Below, one piece after another: positions 7,622 through 18,777 of a DNA stretch of 28,846 nucleotides. This stretch comes from Bremia lactucae. Its lineage: Eukaryota > Oomycota > Peronosporomycetes > Peronosporales > Peronosporaceae. Location of the stretch: the NCBI RefSeq assembly GCF_004359215.1, contig NC_090617.1, positions 3,768,538-3,797,383 on the forward strand. The letters run 5' to 3'. The notes below the pieces were generated by a model that was given only the letters and a program-made list of their open reading frames with translations, was not told where the DNA came from and did no database searches. The translations under genes and the position numbers were made by a program. Every line of letters begins with the position of its first letter. Position 1 is the first letter of the stretch.

Positions 7622-10205
7622 CTAATCCATCGGATGGGTCTTGTCATACTGACGGACGAGGCCCTCAACTTCAACAACCAGCTGGGAACGAGGTTCCCAG
7701 CTGTCATGTGAAGGTGGATAACCACGCCAGCGAACAAGATAACTCGTTCGCTGCCCCTTCACATCACGGTGGTTCTGGATACGTTCCACAAGGAAACGTT
7801 GATCACCGTGGGATCCACCAAGGTTGTGGTGGAGGAGGGAAAATTAGATCCGAACCGTGTGTCGGATCTAATGTCGAGGATCGACAAAATCGGTCACTTC
7901 CTCCATGATTTGCAGGAGGGACTTGACCACGAGCGCGGCAAGCGTCGCTCGTTGGAGCAGACGGTGCAGACTCATCATATCGAGCGGTTGGAAGACCGTT
8001 CGAAGAGTGCGTGCTCCATGTTGGAGTTCGAACGGAAATATCACGCTATTCGTAATGAGCTCTCGTCAGCTCATCGCGATTTCGAGGATCTTCGGACTCG
8101 GAGTGAGAAACTTCAGGTTCAACATGGGAACCTGGTTCGCGATCACGAGAATCTTTTGGGGATTCTTGAAAGAGGTGGTCAGATCCGTCCGTGGAAGTAA
8201 CTTTGTACTGATGGTACGGGTGAAGCAGACGAACGTAAAACGTAAGATGCGTTTGCGTCCTTCGTGGCAAATCTGTTGTGTGCGCATTGTCTCTGCGATG
8301 CAGTACACGGAATGACCCAATGAACTTGTGTAGTAGTTTGCTTCTATCCACATTAGTGACTACATGCTTAGGTAAGTTTACCGTAGAGAGTATTACTAGA
8401 TCATTTATTTTAAATGAAAGAACATCTGCTCTTCCATGTTTGTATGCGTTCCGTTTCTTGCGGGTTCACTGCGTTAGCAATGTAATCCTGCACGAAACGG
8501 ACTATTGATTCTCGAGCCAGCAGAAATTTATCTGCTGACTCATTTGTTTCGTCTTTTTCAGTGCGCTTTAAGCGCAATGCCATTAGATATATCTCTGTTT
8601 CGATGTCGATTGCTTCGACATCGACATTATTCGCGTCGTCGGTACTTTCGACGCGTGAACCCGGAGCCGTAATCGACTCTGGTACCGCAGCAAGATAAAC
8701 AATTTTGCTGAATCTGTCTACAAAAACAAGGATTCCATTGTTTTTGTGGTCGTCTTCGGGAAATCCGAACGCGAAGTGCATAGATACGGACTGCCAACAT
8801 TCTGCCGGAAGTGGTAGAGGTTGAAGAGGTGCACGGGATGAAGGGCTAGGCTTCACCCGTTGACAGACCTCGCAAGCACGAATGTACTTGCGCACAAACT
8901 GATACTGGCGGGGCCAGTAAAAGTATCGACTTACTGTGAGGTAAGTCTTCTCACGTCCACGATGTCCACTTGTTGGAGCATCGTGGCACTCATACATGAC
9001 GCGCAAGCGCAAATCATCGTGAGTTGGAACGACGACACGTGGGGTGTCGTCGGTAACGGCTGTGTAATACAATAAGCCATTACGTGTTGTGTATCGATCG
9101 GATGACGATCGATATAAAGCCGGTAAATTTTTAAAAGATTTATCGGATGGATTCATTAAATGATCCATCAAGCATAGAAGGTCCTTATCTTCTTTGTAAG
9201 CTATCTTTATGTCATCAACTAAGGTTGATGACGGAACACTCGTAGTGAGTGTTGCAACAGTAAGATTATTTTCACTGTTGGAGTGCACTGCTGACTCGAA
9301 ATCGGGTCGGCGTGATAACGCATCAGCGACGACATTAAGTCGTCCTGGTTTATATTCGACGGAGAAGTTATACTCCGCGAACAAAGATAGCCACCTCGCC
9401 ATTCTTTGGGAGAGGTGAGGGCTGTTTACGGCCGTGCATGATGACGCATGGTCCGTATTTACGGTGAAATGTCTATCTCCTAGGAGATAGACCCTAAATT
9501 TAGCCAATGCATATTTCATGGCAAGGAGTTCCTTGTCATGCACTGGATAATTGCGTTCAGCTGGTTGCAGCTGACGCGATTGGTAACAGACGACGCGCTC
9601 CGCGCCATCTGTATCGTATTGCATTAACGCACAGCCGATTGCGAAATCGCTGGCGTCACAGACCACATGGAATGGTCTGTCTTGATCCGCAATCGCCAAT
9701 ATGGGCGATTGCATCAAGCTTTGCTTGATACCTTTAAAGGAACGCTGACAATCAGCGTTCCATAGCCATTTCTCGTCTTTTTTTAAGATATGAGAGAGAT
9801 GTACTGTCATCTCTGCATAATTGCGAGAGTACTTGTGCAAGTACGCCGCTAAACCAAGGAACTTTCTAAGTCCCTTGACATCGACTGGAACTGGCCAGTC
9901 GGTAATTGCCTTGATCTTTTCGGGATCAGGGCGCACGCCACGTTTACCGACGATGCACCCAAGAAGTGGTATTTCGTTTGCAGCGAATATTCACTTCTTT
10001 AGATTTGCATACAACTTAGCTTTCGCATAAGTGTAAGAACCTGACGAACGTGAGTTATATGAACTTTCACGTCCGTCTTACCGTCCATGGCCCGGCTATG
10101 GACGAATACATCGTCGAAATAACTCGGTGCGAAATCCCGCACCGATCCCAACAGATTCGTTACGCATCTGTTGAATGTTGCAGGTGGTGTGAGCGTATGA
10201 AAAAG
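7622..10205 (-). pseudogene. Ty3/gypsy pol, family 2: RT, RNase H, damaged integrase, chromodomain
   Basis: The gene reads from about 10205 to a TAG at 7622-7624. The 5' half is missing: it begins in RT at PPATFNRC, with an intact SYFDDVFVHS motif near 10,110-10,121. A frameshift lies near 10,010. The 508-residue ORF from 9936 holds RNase H (D in VCDAS, E in DKELLA, D in TDH, ADALSR). The integrase zinc finger follows (H318, H325, C355, C358). The first catalytic Asp is replaced by His (SMHFAFGFP), and the rest of the DDE core is deleted after PESITA. Integrase C-terminal sequence (ARESIVRFVQDYIANAV) follows, with a frameshift near 8460. A chromodomain appears at about 7805-7622 (LVRWRGYPPSHDSWEP). 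Catalysis by integrase would be impossible. Confidence 0.88.
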
Positions 10206-10700
10206 CGAGAGTGAGCTTATGAATTCTTTAAATAAATATATTTAGTTCCTGCTTGACGATCTTTCATGTAATACTGTCTTTAATTATTAATAAGAAACTA
10301 TGTATGGCGCCTAGTTGTGTACCGCACATTCATGTCGTATAACGATTGGCGGAGTTGATTCAAACATAAACCGGCCAATCAATAGAACTATTGTCCTATT
10401 GCGTCAATATTACTAAATTTGGTTATATTGGAAAAATTAAGCTAATATTAATTAAGATAGTAGCTTTGTATCTCTTTATATGTTGCCTCTCATAACAAAT
10501 AGTATATATTATTAATCTTATAGTAAAAATATATATGTAAAGGGGCACACCCCCCCTTGAGGAAGGACATAAAATTGAGGTGATAGCGTTTACTTGCAGA
10601 GGTGCCGTCGGAGGCGGTTTTCGTTCTACAGCCTACATGAAGACGGCATCCATATATAAAGAGCCTCGCAGACTGAGGCATTCTTAGTCACAAATAGTGT
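10206..10700. other. AT-rich spacer with possible promoter at right end
   Basis: No gene is visible. Gypsy homology ends abruptly at about 10205. At 10651-10700 a TATATAAAG is followed by GGCATTCTTAGTCACAAATA, which resembles an oomycete initiator plus flanking element. It could be the start of the plus-strand LINE but this is unproven. Confidence 0.35.
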
Positions 10701-12060
10701 CAAGTATGCGAGAAGGGACAACAAGCCGGACAAAGAGAACCTGTCATTGACTCAGCGGCGTTCCATGGAGAGTCCGGGGACTGTTTAATATCCAAAGCTT
10801 TACCAGGTAGACTGCTTGGATTCTAAAAAGGCCCGTACATGGGTGAGGAGGCCAATCTGGTGAATGCAGGAGCCATCAAGTGGCACCGGAACTTAAGCGC
10901 GTTTGTGTGGGCTCAAGCTCCGGCTATGAACCAATGTGCTTGCGTGGTCCGTACCGGAGCAACTACTCCACGCCAAGATCAATCGCAAGTTTGCGACCCG
11001 CCACAACAATTTGAGAACTTTATGTTTGACCTTTTGCTTTCCCAGAAATAAAAACTTCGTAGACTCTGTGCGGCACCGGCTACTCGTGCAGGGCAGCATC
11101 AATTACGAGAAGGCACAGATGACGAAATGGCGATCATTGCGGGCAACGGCATGCAGCACATGCCTAACTTTATCGAGCAAGGCCTAGAGAGTAAAGATTG
11201 GCTGCGCCTATACAGTACTATTCAAGCACAACCCCAAGGACATTGAATTTGCAGTTGGATCGAGCTCGTTTTATCACATTAAGAAGACAAACTACAAAGG
11301 CCATAACGGAAGCGATCCTAGGATTCGCGTAGCTTGCCCGAATAAATTTCTCTGATCTCAATCTTATGCTCAGTCAAGACACGAGATCGGGTACGATCAC
11401 GTGACCAAGATCATCCACTTTTCTTATTTTGCTAGAACTACGGCTAACGCCACAAGGAGGTCCGAGTGCCGTTCTATGGAGGAGTTTACTACCTCCAAAT
11501 TGCCCACCGACCGGAGCAAGTTTCTATCTAGCAACGGCATCAAGGTGGAATGGCAAATCGCGAGGGAGACGTGTGATATACACAGTACACCTTCATCACC
11601 TTTGCCGCTTCTGTTAATTTGGCAGGATTAATGCATATTTTAAGGCAAAAATACCCACCGAATTCGAGATGGAAGACCTAAACATACACTCCGGAATCAA
11701 GGACGTCCACTATTTGGAGAGTTACATTACAGCTAGCGGGTGTACAAATTTTCTTGATGGTTTAGTGCGACTCCTATATGTTAGTAGTACCACGAGTGCT
11801 TCACAATGATGAGCTGGCGGGGTGCCCGACTTTCCTGGATAGTGTTGTGCGAATCCTCTGGTTTCATACTACAATGAGTTCATAACAATGATGGTGAAAC
11901 CAAATCAGAGGAGTCGCGCTAAATCATCAAGGAAAGTCGGACACCCCCTCCAGCTCCAACTTAGGATTATAGACTAAATTTCTACAATGTGGTAACTTGT
12001 GGCACACCATAGCTCGTGTAGCTTCACCGATGCTTTATTACGAGGTCCTGGGAGATTAGT
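10700..12060 (+). pseudogene. Decayed plus-strand region, probably 5' half (ORF1) of LINE-1
   Basis: Short frames at 10839-11051, 10936-11187 and 11401-11631 carry no firm motif. Runs such as ATRRSECRSMEEFTTSKLP and IPTEFEMEDLNIH look protein-like but are broken by frameshifts. I place it in LINE-1 only because it precedes recognisable endonuclease and RT on the same strand. A foldback sequence lies at 11810-11957. Confidence 0.3.
11810..11957. repeat. Imperfect foldback (inverted repeat, about 55-60 bp arms)
   Basis: Arm one (11811-11866) begins GAGCTGGCGGGGTGCCCGAC and ends CCTCTGGTTTC. Arm two (11896-11957), reversed, begins GGAGCTGGAGGGGGTGTCCGAC and ends CCTCTGATTTGGTTTC. The loop is about 30 bp. 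A third related piece (CTTGATGGTTTAGTGCGACTCCT) lies just upstream at about 11753-11775 in the orientation of arm one. Confidence 0.65.
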
Positions 12061-12327
12061 TGTGACGAAGGAAAAGGTGCGTGAGCTTGGGGACCTAGCC
12101 AAACCATTTTCCAGTCTAGATGAAATCAGAGCTATGGCGGCGAGGCGGGTTACGCTCTAGGAGGCAGCAGAAACGGCTGCTCAAGCAGTTGTCACGCCTT
12201 CGCGGCAGAGGGAGGCAGCAGGTGCATCTCAAGCGAATGAGCAACCCACATCTCTTGAAGTCAGCAGCGCACCACAAGCTGAGCAAGGAAAACAAATTGA
12301 GCCCATATCCAGCCACGGCCTTCGGGA

Positions 12328-12640
12328 ATGATACACCCTCGGTCGACTGTGTCCATCCCAACCGACAAACTCAAAGCATTATTTTTAAGGTATAACAGTG
12401 CTTCCAACGCCCCCCGAACAGCTAGCCGTCCAAATAGCCCCGTACTACGGGAGCTGGTGACAACGACAAGACTGATTGACGCTCGGCATCTCCGGGATTA
12501 CTCACCATTTTTCGTGAACGGCTTACGCCATCCACAAATACCTTATTCCGAAGATGACGAGTTCGATACAGCTCATCACTACACTTATTGGACAGCGGAG
12601 ACGGCGAGCCGGTTTGACCGGCTTTAAGTTCCTTAAGACT
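12328..12640 (+). pseudogene. LINE-1 endonuclease C-terminal part
   Basis: The frame contains RLIDARHLRDYSPF and then TYWTAETASRFDR. This fits the late motifs of apurinic-type LINE endonucleases (TYW...ASRxDR). The N-terminal half, with the QETK motif, was not found. A TAA follows directly. The preceding 12,060-12,330 holds a charged, broken frame of unknown origin. Confidence 0.6.
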
Positions 12641-13230
12641 GGGCATCAGACGTTCTTTTGGTCTCTACGTCTTATCCATCTCAGTAATCAGACAATGGTC
12701 AACCTACGGGGGACAGCCAACGACTACGTGCTTCGTATCCTATCCGGACCAATTAGCCAGATCGCGTACAAACGGACTTAATAATGGACTTCACGAACGC
12801 GGAAGTGGGCAGGGCACCCATCATCCAGTCTTGGGGGGGGGGGCATAAAACCTGTAGCACAAACTGCATTACGGTGGTACAAAACAGAAAAAGCAGCTTC
12901 GGAAATGCTTTATAGCAAAATTTCGAAAGAGCAACCGGCAGTAGATTTTAACACGCGGACAGTTGCGTCTTCGAGAGCCATTAGAGAGGTTGCTCGAATA
13001 CCTCAGGTCGTCCTACAAGCGGGTCGCCAGCTGGGAACAAAACTATCGCATAATTTCCCTTCGAGCGCGCTACGGTTCTGCAATCTCGCATAGATATCAG
13101 TGGCGAATCAATTCGCCTCTGATGTTTTGACTAAGAATCACCAAATTACGCCTGGAAATCTCCTAACGGAGGAGCTGCGAATTTTTTGACTGACACTCCG
13201 GAGCAACGCCTAACAGCGATAATATACGCA
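12641..13230 (+). other. LINE-1 linker between endonuclease and RT, decayed
   Basis: No motif is secure. A run of thirteen G lies at 12831-12843. The frame at 12905-13093 is probably linker sequence. I see nothing else. Confidence 0.35.
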
Positions 13231-14480
13231 TATTGCAATCCATTACAGAAGCTTAGGTGCTTTCTGATATCGGCCGGCCCTAACGGACTAAACAACGACA
13301 TTTATAAGGAAACTGCGGCGCTTGTGGTACAGGCACTGGTCCAAATTGGAAATTAAATAATGGCTCCTTTCTCGAGTCGCATGTTATTCCTCTCATGGAA
13401 AGGGCCTCTCGCACGACGCGATGGATTATCGTCACATTTTTTTTGTTACAAACGAGCTATAAAGTATTTGCGAAGGCACTGACTACCCAGCTACAACTAT
13501 TTCTCCCCAGATCTATCAGCGATTCGCAGCAAGGTTATGTTCATGGCGCAGAATGATGAGCACAATTATTATGGTGATGATGATGGCTCAATTACTGACT
13601 GCAGCCGACCAAGAAGATATGATCGCTGGACACAGCAGATTTATAATACTTCTGGACTTTTGCAAGGATTACGATACAGTGGACAGGTAGATTTTATACG
13701 AGACTCTGCTTCAATTTGGGTTCAACAAATGCTTTGGCGACCTCATACGACACTTCCACAACGGCACGACGGCGAGCTTTGTCGTGAACGGATGCGAGTC
13801 CTCAGCTATGCTGGTGACTTCCAATATTCGTCAGGGTTGCCCGCTAGCGCCACTGCGTTTTTGCTAGTTGTGGTGGTGCTAGGTCACGCATTAAGCAAGA
13901 TCCTGCGCTCAGGGGGCTGCAAACGCCGGAGATGTCTGGGCAAAGACTTTAACTCTCAGCGTTTGTTAACGTCTCATCGAGCAGGTCGATCAACTTTTGC
14001 ATGCTCTTAATCGAGTCAAAGCTTTTGAAGCATTATCGGAATTGCATGTTCTATCGGACCAGACGAAATCCTGTTTTTGAACCGGCCTGTAAATTTAAAG
14101 ATCTACGAGGGCATCGCTGCCATCCCGCCAGGCACTAAAGCCCGATATCTGGGTTATGAAATTGGAACTGCGGAATTAGTAAATAAGAATTCGGCACTGA
14201 GGATCTAGAAAATTCAACACCTCACGGCAACACTGGTGGCGACAAGTGTGGCTAATCGAGTTTATATCCTGAACTCCATTGGTACTCCCTCGTTTCTGAT
14301 TACGACGAGCGTTTATGACAGAAGTGACCAATTTCTAAAGCAATTCTTATGGGCATAGGCAACGACGATAGGTATAAGTTGGCACAACCCGGGTCTGCTC
14401 GTCACATCGAAAAGAAGCTGGGGGCTTGCCGATGTCCAGTCAAACGTGACCAGAACCAGCACTCGTCTGAGAAATGGAGA
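13230..14480 (+). pseudogene. LINE-1 reverse transcriptase, degenerate
   Basis: RT blocks appear in order in several frames. GPNGLNNDIYKET is near 13,275. LLQTSYKVFAKALTTQLQ followed by SDSQQGYVHGAQ lies near 13,440-13,550. Domain A is LLDFCKDYDTVDR near 13,645-13,690, and domain B is NIRQGCPLAPL near 13,823-13,855. A palm/thumb stretch, then KARYLGYEIGTAE, is near 14,130-14,170. Non-LTR RTs normally have a YADD-type domain C; here that region (about 13,950) is frameshifted and the acid pair is gone. Stops follow domain A and domain B. The nearest open frame at 13537-14010 is not the coding frame past the first block. Confidence 0.8.
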
Positions 14481-15230
14481 ATAGTAGGATTAGACGATTT
14501 CTTCCCCTTCCCACCAGCTAGCTGCCCTCTCTAGCAAAGGCACTGAGCGTGCGGCAACCAATGATGTGACTCGGTTCACCTGGTCCGATGTTGGGGCGAG
14601 CCATTCTTCCAGCGTCCGCTGTAACTTCCGCCTCGGAGTTCGGGTCATGTGAGGAGGTTGCCGACGTTCTCCCATTACTGGGAGAAATGATTTGCTCTGC
14701 CGCATATAACAGCCCACGGTAAGAGCACTAACGCCAAGCCGTAAAGTACCTGTCCAGGCGTTGGGTAAGCAATAGATTCGCATGCTTCGTTCGTTGGGTT
14801 TTGACGGCTACAGACTTAGCAAACACCTGGATCCGAGATCCTCGCAGCAACATGATAATCAGACCAGCATATGACTGGGTAGAAATTTGCACTCTGGCAC
14901 GACTGAGCATCGCACGAGCGGAACCTGCAGAATATATCATCACTGTACCCAAGCCTTCCCACCAAACCCAATTATAAAATTACGGCGGTCGGCTACAGCC
15001 CTTCTATTCTCCTCGCCATACGTGCTCATAGAATCAATTTGGGGATCCATCCCCTACTGCGCCCACGACATGCTCCATCGGGTCTGGCGCCATAGGTCTG
15101 AAATTTTCAAGGCGGAAGTGTTATCGTGGGCAGACTTTGGGTACAATCCAGCGCTTTGGGTACAATACAGCGCTTTGGGTACAATCCAGCGCTGCAAATA
15201 AGTCTGCGTCAGCAGGAAGATGGCATACAC
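14481..15230 (+). pseudogene. LINE-1 3' part
   Basis: Continues LINE-1 with broken frames, for example TNDVTRFTWSDVGASHSSS near 14,560. No RNase H could be made out. It ends near three 19-bp tandem repeats, and the opposite-strand LINE-2 tail begins right after it, so the two LINEs meet tail to tail. Confidence 0.45.
15135..15191. repeat. Three tandem 19-bp repeats
   Basis: The unit CTTTGGGTACAATCCAGCG occurs three times at 15135-15153, 15154-15172 and 15173-15191. Only one base differs, in the middle copy (A for C). 19 is not a multiple of 3, so it shifts frame. Confidence 0.92.
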
Positions 15231-15259
15231 TGGTGCTGGAAGGGACCGCTTCCGGTGCC

Positions 15260-15510
15260 AACAAATAAAACATTTTCTTTGTTTTGTTATTCCACTGCAT
15301 TGTAGTATAAACATTTATTCCTTAAAAATCGTCTTTAGATCGATCTTTAGCTTTTGGTAGGTCACACATCATAATTACTTTAGAGAATCGCTTCAGCCAC
15401 ACACAAAAGAAGAAGAAATGTAGTTCATTAAGCTTTTAGGCTAAGACTCCCTGGTACATCACTATCCTATTTTGGATCCGTCTGTTCTTCACTCTGTGGT
15501 TTCCACAGAA
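15260..15510 (-). mobile_element. LINE-2 3' untranslated tail
   Basis: This follows the RNase H region on the minus strand. It contains GATCTAAAGACGATTTTTAAGG and ends in an A-rich stretch (AATAACAAAACAAAGAAAATG) that may be the remnant 3' tail. Confidence 0.5.
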
Positions 15511-15519
15511 GTGTCCCTC

Positions 15520-16010
15520 CTTACCAGGGCCGCGATTGCGTTGAACTTGGCTTGGTGGCTGCTTGTGTCGTTTTTGCTCATCGTGACGCTTGGTTTTGTG
15601 TCCAAGGCGTAGTTTGCTACCATGTCTGCCAACTTGTTGCTTTAATGTCAGATATGGTTTCAGGTTACCCAGGCTAGCTCCCCGGCTACTGCTGCTACTC
15701 TGTATGCTGTTGCCTTGAGATTTGTCGCTGTCGTCTTCGCTTGTCCGTTTCTAGCATCTATGATCACACCGCTTTCAGCAAACACTGCAACGTGTGTTGG
15801 AGTTAGCCTGGCATGTCGTTTTGTGAAATCTAGGCCGTTTCTCAGTGCCTCGTACTCGCAGTGGTTGCTTGTCACTCCGAGTTATTCGTATCTATAGCCG
15901 CACGCTTCCAGCTCCCAGCATTTATTTGTTGACGTGGGTAGCGACCACCCTCTGCCTCCAGATCCTGGGACACCTCTTCCGTCCCCGTCGTAGTGGAGCC
16001 ATGCGTGTCT
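15520..16010 (-). pseudogene. LINE-2 RNase H domain
   Basis: Reading the minus strand, HYDGDGRGVPGSGGRGW is near 15,990-15,940. After an in-frame TAA comes SNHCEYEALRNGLDF (15,870-15,830), then VFAESGVIIDARNGQ, and after another stop NKLADMVANYALD near 15,620. This is the order D...E...D...D of ribonuclease H. The third acid, usually GDS, is changed to AES. RNase H at the C-terminus of ORF2 is known in several LINE clades and removes RNA from the cDNA hybrid. Confidence 0.75.
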
Positions 16011-17640
16011 TCATCCTGATTCTTAGAGCGGTATATCCAATGTTATTGCGTGTTCCAGCATTGCTCTATGCAAGCCCTGCTTCTACGTTTCTGCGTTGTG
16101 TGCGTCTGATCGTCGCAATCGCTGTGACCTGTCGTGTGCACGTACGCCTGGTTCTTGCTTTGGCTTGGTCGGCTGTGAGCTTGAGACCTTTGTGTACCAC
16201 ATCGTTCCCTGTCAACCAGAGAGCCGCCGTTATCGCTCTTGTTTGCATTTTCCAGATAATCTTGATCGCCTTCTCGTTCTCTTGCGAGTATTTGTCGTAC
16301 TGTGCTGCCACTAGTTGCTTGATTTTTGTCCTTGGGGCCGGTGCCGAGCTTCGAGCCATGCAAAAGCAGATTAAGATCTTTGTCAGTGATATCCTTGCTG
16401 GTGCATCGTTCCATGATCATTCTTCAGCTGTCACTTAATTTTTTGGGCATGTCCACATGTGTGGCTGTCGTTTCGAGTGTGCGTGCACACGTTGCGTCTA
16501 CTTGGCACGCTCGCGACTGGTTCCACTCTTGGTGATAGAAATTTAGCTGATGAAGCGTCGTCCCGTAGACAAACCAGCTTTGGAATGTCGTCCTTATGCC
16601 TCGTTGGCGCCAGATGTCTTCCGGCTGTCGCCTTTGCATCATTTCTGACCAAGCACACTCGGCTGCTGCTCTCTCCAATCTGAGAACCATTGAAGGTAGA
16701 TATTTTGCCTCTCGATGTTGAAGCATGCGCCATCTTGCTGGCGGTCTCGCCGTGATGAGCGGGATGAACTAGCTTTTTTGGGCTGTACACGTAGATCGGT
16801 GATAGCTGTAAATTTGTTAAGTAGGGTCTGAAGCTTCTCGATATCTGCTCCTTTTTCCACGAAGACTGCGGTGCCGTCAACAAATGTCCGAGATGGCTTG
16901 TCTTCTTGAGTCTTACGAGATGGTGATGCCTCATAGGTCACTTGCTTGTATTGCTAGAGCCAGCGACTCAATTACTATGACGCAAAGGAGTGGGGCCAAA
17001 AGGTATCCCTGCCTCATCCCCGACAGCACTCTTTCCGGGCGCGACAGCTCGCCGTTGACTAGGATGGTAGTTGTTGTGTCTGTGCGTAGGCGTTTGATCA
17101 GGATGACGGAAGTGGTTCTGAAGCCGAGTGCTTCCAGTACTGCTAGCATGCTCTCCCTGTTCACCATGTCGAAAGCTTTCATGAAGTCAAGTAGCAGTAT
17201 CCCTGATGACTCGTCTTGGATCTTTGTGGTCATCGTGTTCGGCTGTGTTTAAGGCTGCCTACATGAGCACAATTGATTGTTTCATGCGTCTCGTCTTCAT
17301 GAATCCCTGTTGAGCTCCCCCCAGTACTTCACCCAGTCCTGATTGAAGCCTCGTGGCCATGACAGCCGCAAACACCTTGTATCCGATTGCGAGCATTGAT
17401 ATTGGATGGTAGTCAAAAAGTTTTTAATCTCCGTTATTCGGAGAGGAACCACCAGTCCTGCTTTGAAAGACTGTGGAAGTTTAGCACTTGTGAGAATTCT
17501 GTTGAATCTGTCGACTAGCGCTTGTGAGAGTGTGTCGCTCTGGTCCTTGTAGACGTCATTTGTCAGTCCGTCTGGACCACCGGCTTCGCCTCTTTTCAAG
17601 GACTTTATTGCGATTTCCCACTTCATCGAAAGTGATAAGT
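16011..17640 (-). pseudogene. LINE-2 reverse transcriptase
   Basis: RT motifs occur in order on the minus strand. EIAIKSLKRGEAGGPDGL is near 17,610-17,565, and LPQSFKAGLVVPLR follows. Domain A is GILLLDFMKAFDMVNRES near 17,200-17,150, and domain B is GMRQGYLLAPLL near 17,030. Domain C is FVDGTAVFVEKG near 16,885. The catalytic DD of domain C has become DG, and frameshifts separate domain B from C. From 16,640 to 16,040 a thumb-like region reads in alternating frames (SQENEKAIKIIWKMQTRA). The gene is clearly inactive. RT copies the LINE RNA at the nicked target in target-primed transcription. Confidence 0.85.
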
Positions 17641-18261
17641 TTATCGAGCGTGTCGTTTAGGTTTTTGCTTGCAAAGCCAATGTGCGCCCCGGTTGTTAGT
17701 TTCCGCAACATCTCTCGGACAGCACTTGGGTGTTTGCACCCGTGTACTTGTCCCAGAATTTGGCTTCATGCCTCTCTTTTCACTATCACCAAGCTTTCGC
17801 CCGATTCCGATCTCTGTCTACCGGCTTGAGTTGGCTGATCGATTGATCTCGAGTCCAATCGGAGACCCGTTGAAAGAAGTGCTTTGCGTCGTTTTGCAAT
17901 GTAAGCATGTGAGCACCCACTCCTCTGAGTGACAGGAGATTTGCAACGTACTCTTCTTCTTCGATCAGTGCTACCCGACTCGTAAATAGCGTGCTTGTTT
18001 GTCATCTCCTCATCTTAACTGCTTTTTTCTTTGCTTGAGGCTTCTCTCGTCTGCTTACTAGACGGATCGCCGCTATGATCTTGTTCACCGTCTTGTCCCA
18101 GTTCCACACTTACCGCGTGTGGCTTGAGCCACTTCCGCGCTGAAGATCTGCTCGAACCGCTCGGTGACTTGCAGCGGCCTTGTGGATTTGATCGGGCAGG
18201 AACGCGAGCGCGTGTGTCATTTCTACACTGCTTTCGTTGCTGAAAATTTCGCCGTGATATC
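17641..18261 (-). pseudogene. LINE-2 linker between endonuclease and RT
   Basis: This carries broken minus-strand frames (for example at 17766-18005) without a domain motif. It is assigned by position. Confidence 0.45.
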
Positions 18262-18777
18262 TTAATGGTCTTTTTCCTGCGCGGTACTCATGTTAGACTT
18301 GGCTGCCTTTGTCGTTTGAAAGATAGATTCGGTTGATCCTGCTTGAAGACCTCCCACGCCAATACGTGAAGAACGCTGACGGCTTGTCTCTTCCGATATC
18401 AAAGTGTCCAGTCGCGTAACATTGTAATCGTCGAATTGATCCAGATCCTTCAGCAGTGCCTGGAGTGTTGAGTTTTCACAAGTGTTTCTGGTGCGCCTGC
18501 CAGGGCCCCATCTGTTCCTGTTTGTGTCCATGACGCAGACAACATCCCCGATACGTACCAAGTTTTCTCTGCGCGGCGTGAGCACCGTGTGGATGCTGCG
18601 GAAGTTGTCAGTTTCCGCTGCGGATCGTCCGGGCGTACTTACAAACACCCAGACCATGGTAGCTGACTTGACTACCAGTAGTCTGTTGCTCCATGCTTCA
18701 GTCGGTATCTGCGTGGTATGTGGTAGAGTCCTGGGATTGAAAAGCAGTGCAACTCCTTCTACTCCTGAGACGTCTAT
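18262..18777 (-). pseudogene. LINE-2 endonuclease, C-terminal two thirds
   Basis: On the minus strand the frame enters from the LTR with VSGVEGVALLFNPRTLPH and runs on to VRIGDVVCVMDTNRNRWGPG. TLQALLKDLDQFDDYNVTR follows, and then SSRIGVGG. These match endonuclease/exonuclease/phosphatase-fold LINE endonucleases, whose late SRxD motif is here SRIG, so a catalytic acid is lost. The N-terminal part with QETK is missing at this place and lies in inverted orientation at 20,515-20,637. Confidence 0.78.

Noticed and set aside
7553..8200. Plus-strand coiled-coil-like ORF (with one in-frame TGA at 7709) next to gypsy pol, at first a second antisense gene
   Set aside because: The minus strand of the same DNA clearly encodes the gypsy chromodomain and the preceding linker, so the plus-strand frame is a shadow. 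Unlike family 1, its open region lies wholly over pol coding DNA.
12831..12843. Run of thirteen G as a polypurine tract
   Set aside because: No LTR start follows it; it lies within LINE-1 linker sequence.
13537..14010. 157-residue plus-strand ORF as a gene
   Set aside because: RT motifs A and B of LINE-1 read in another frame over most of it; only its first part matches LINE coding sequence.
15845..16438. 197-residue plus-strand ORF with hydrophobic stretches (membrane protein?)
   Set aside because: It lies antisense to the LINE-2 RT/RNase H region, whose motifs are on the minus strand; hydrophobicity comes from the complement of a coding region.
16096..17252. Several plus-strand ORFs across the LINE-2 RT
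   Set aside because: All are complements of minus-strand RT coding DNA.
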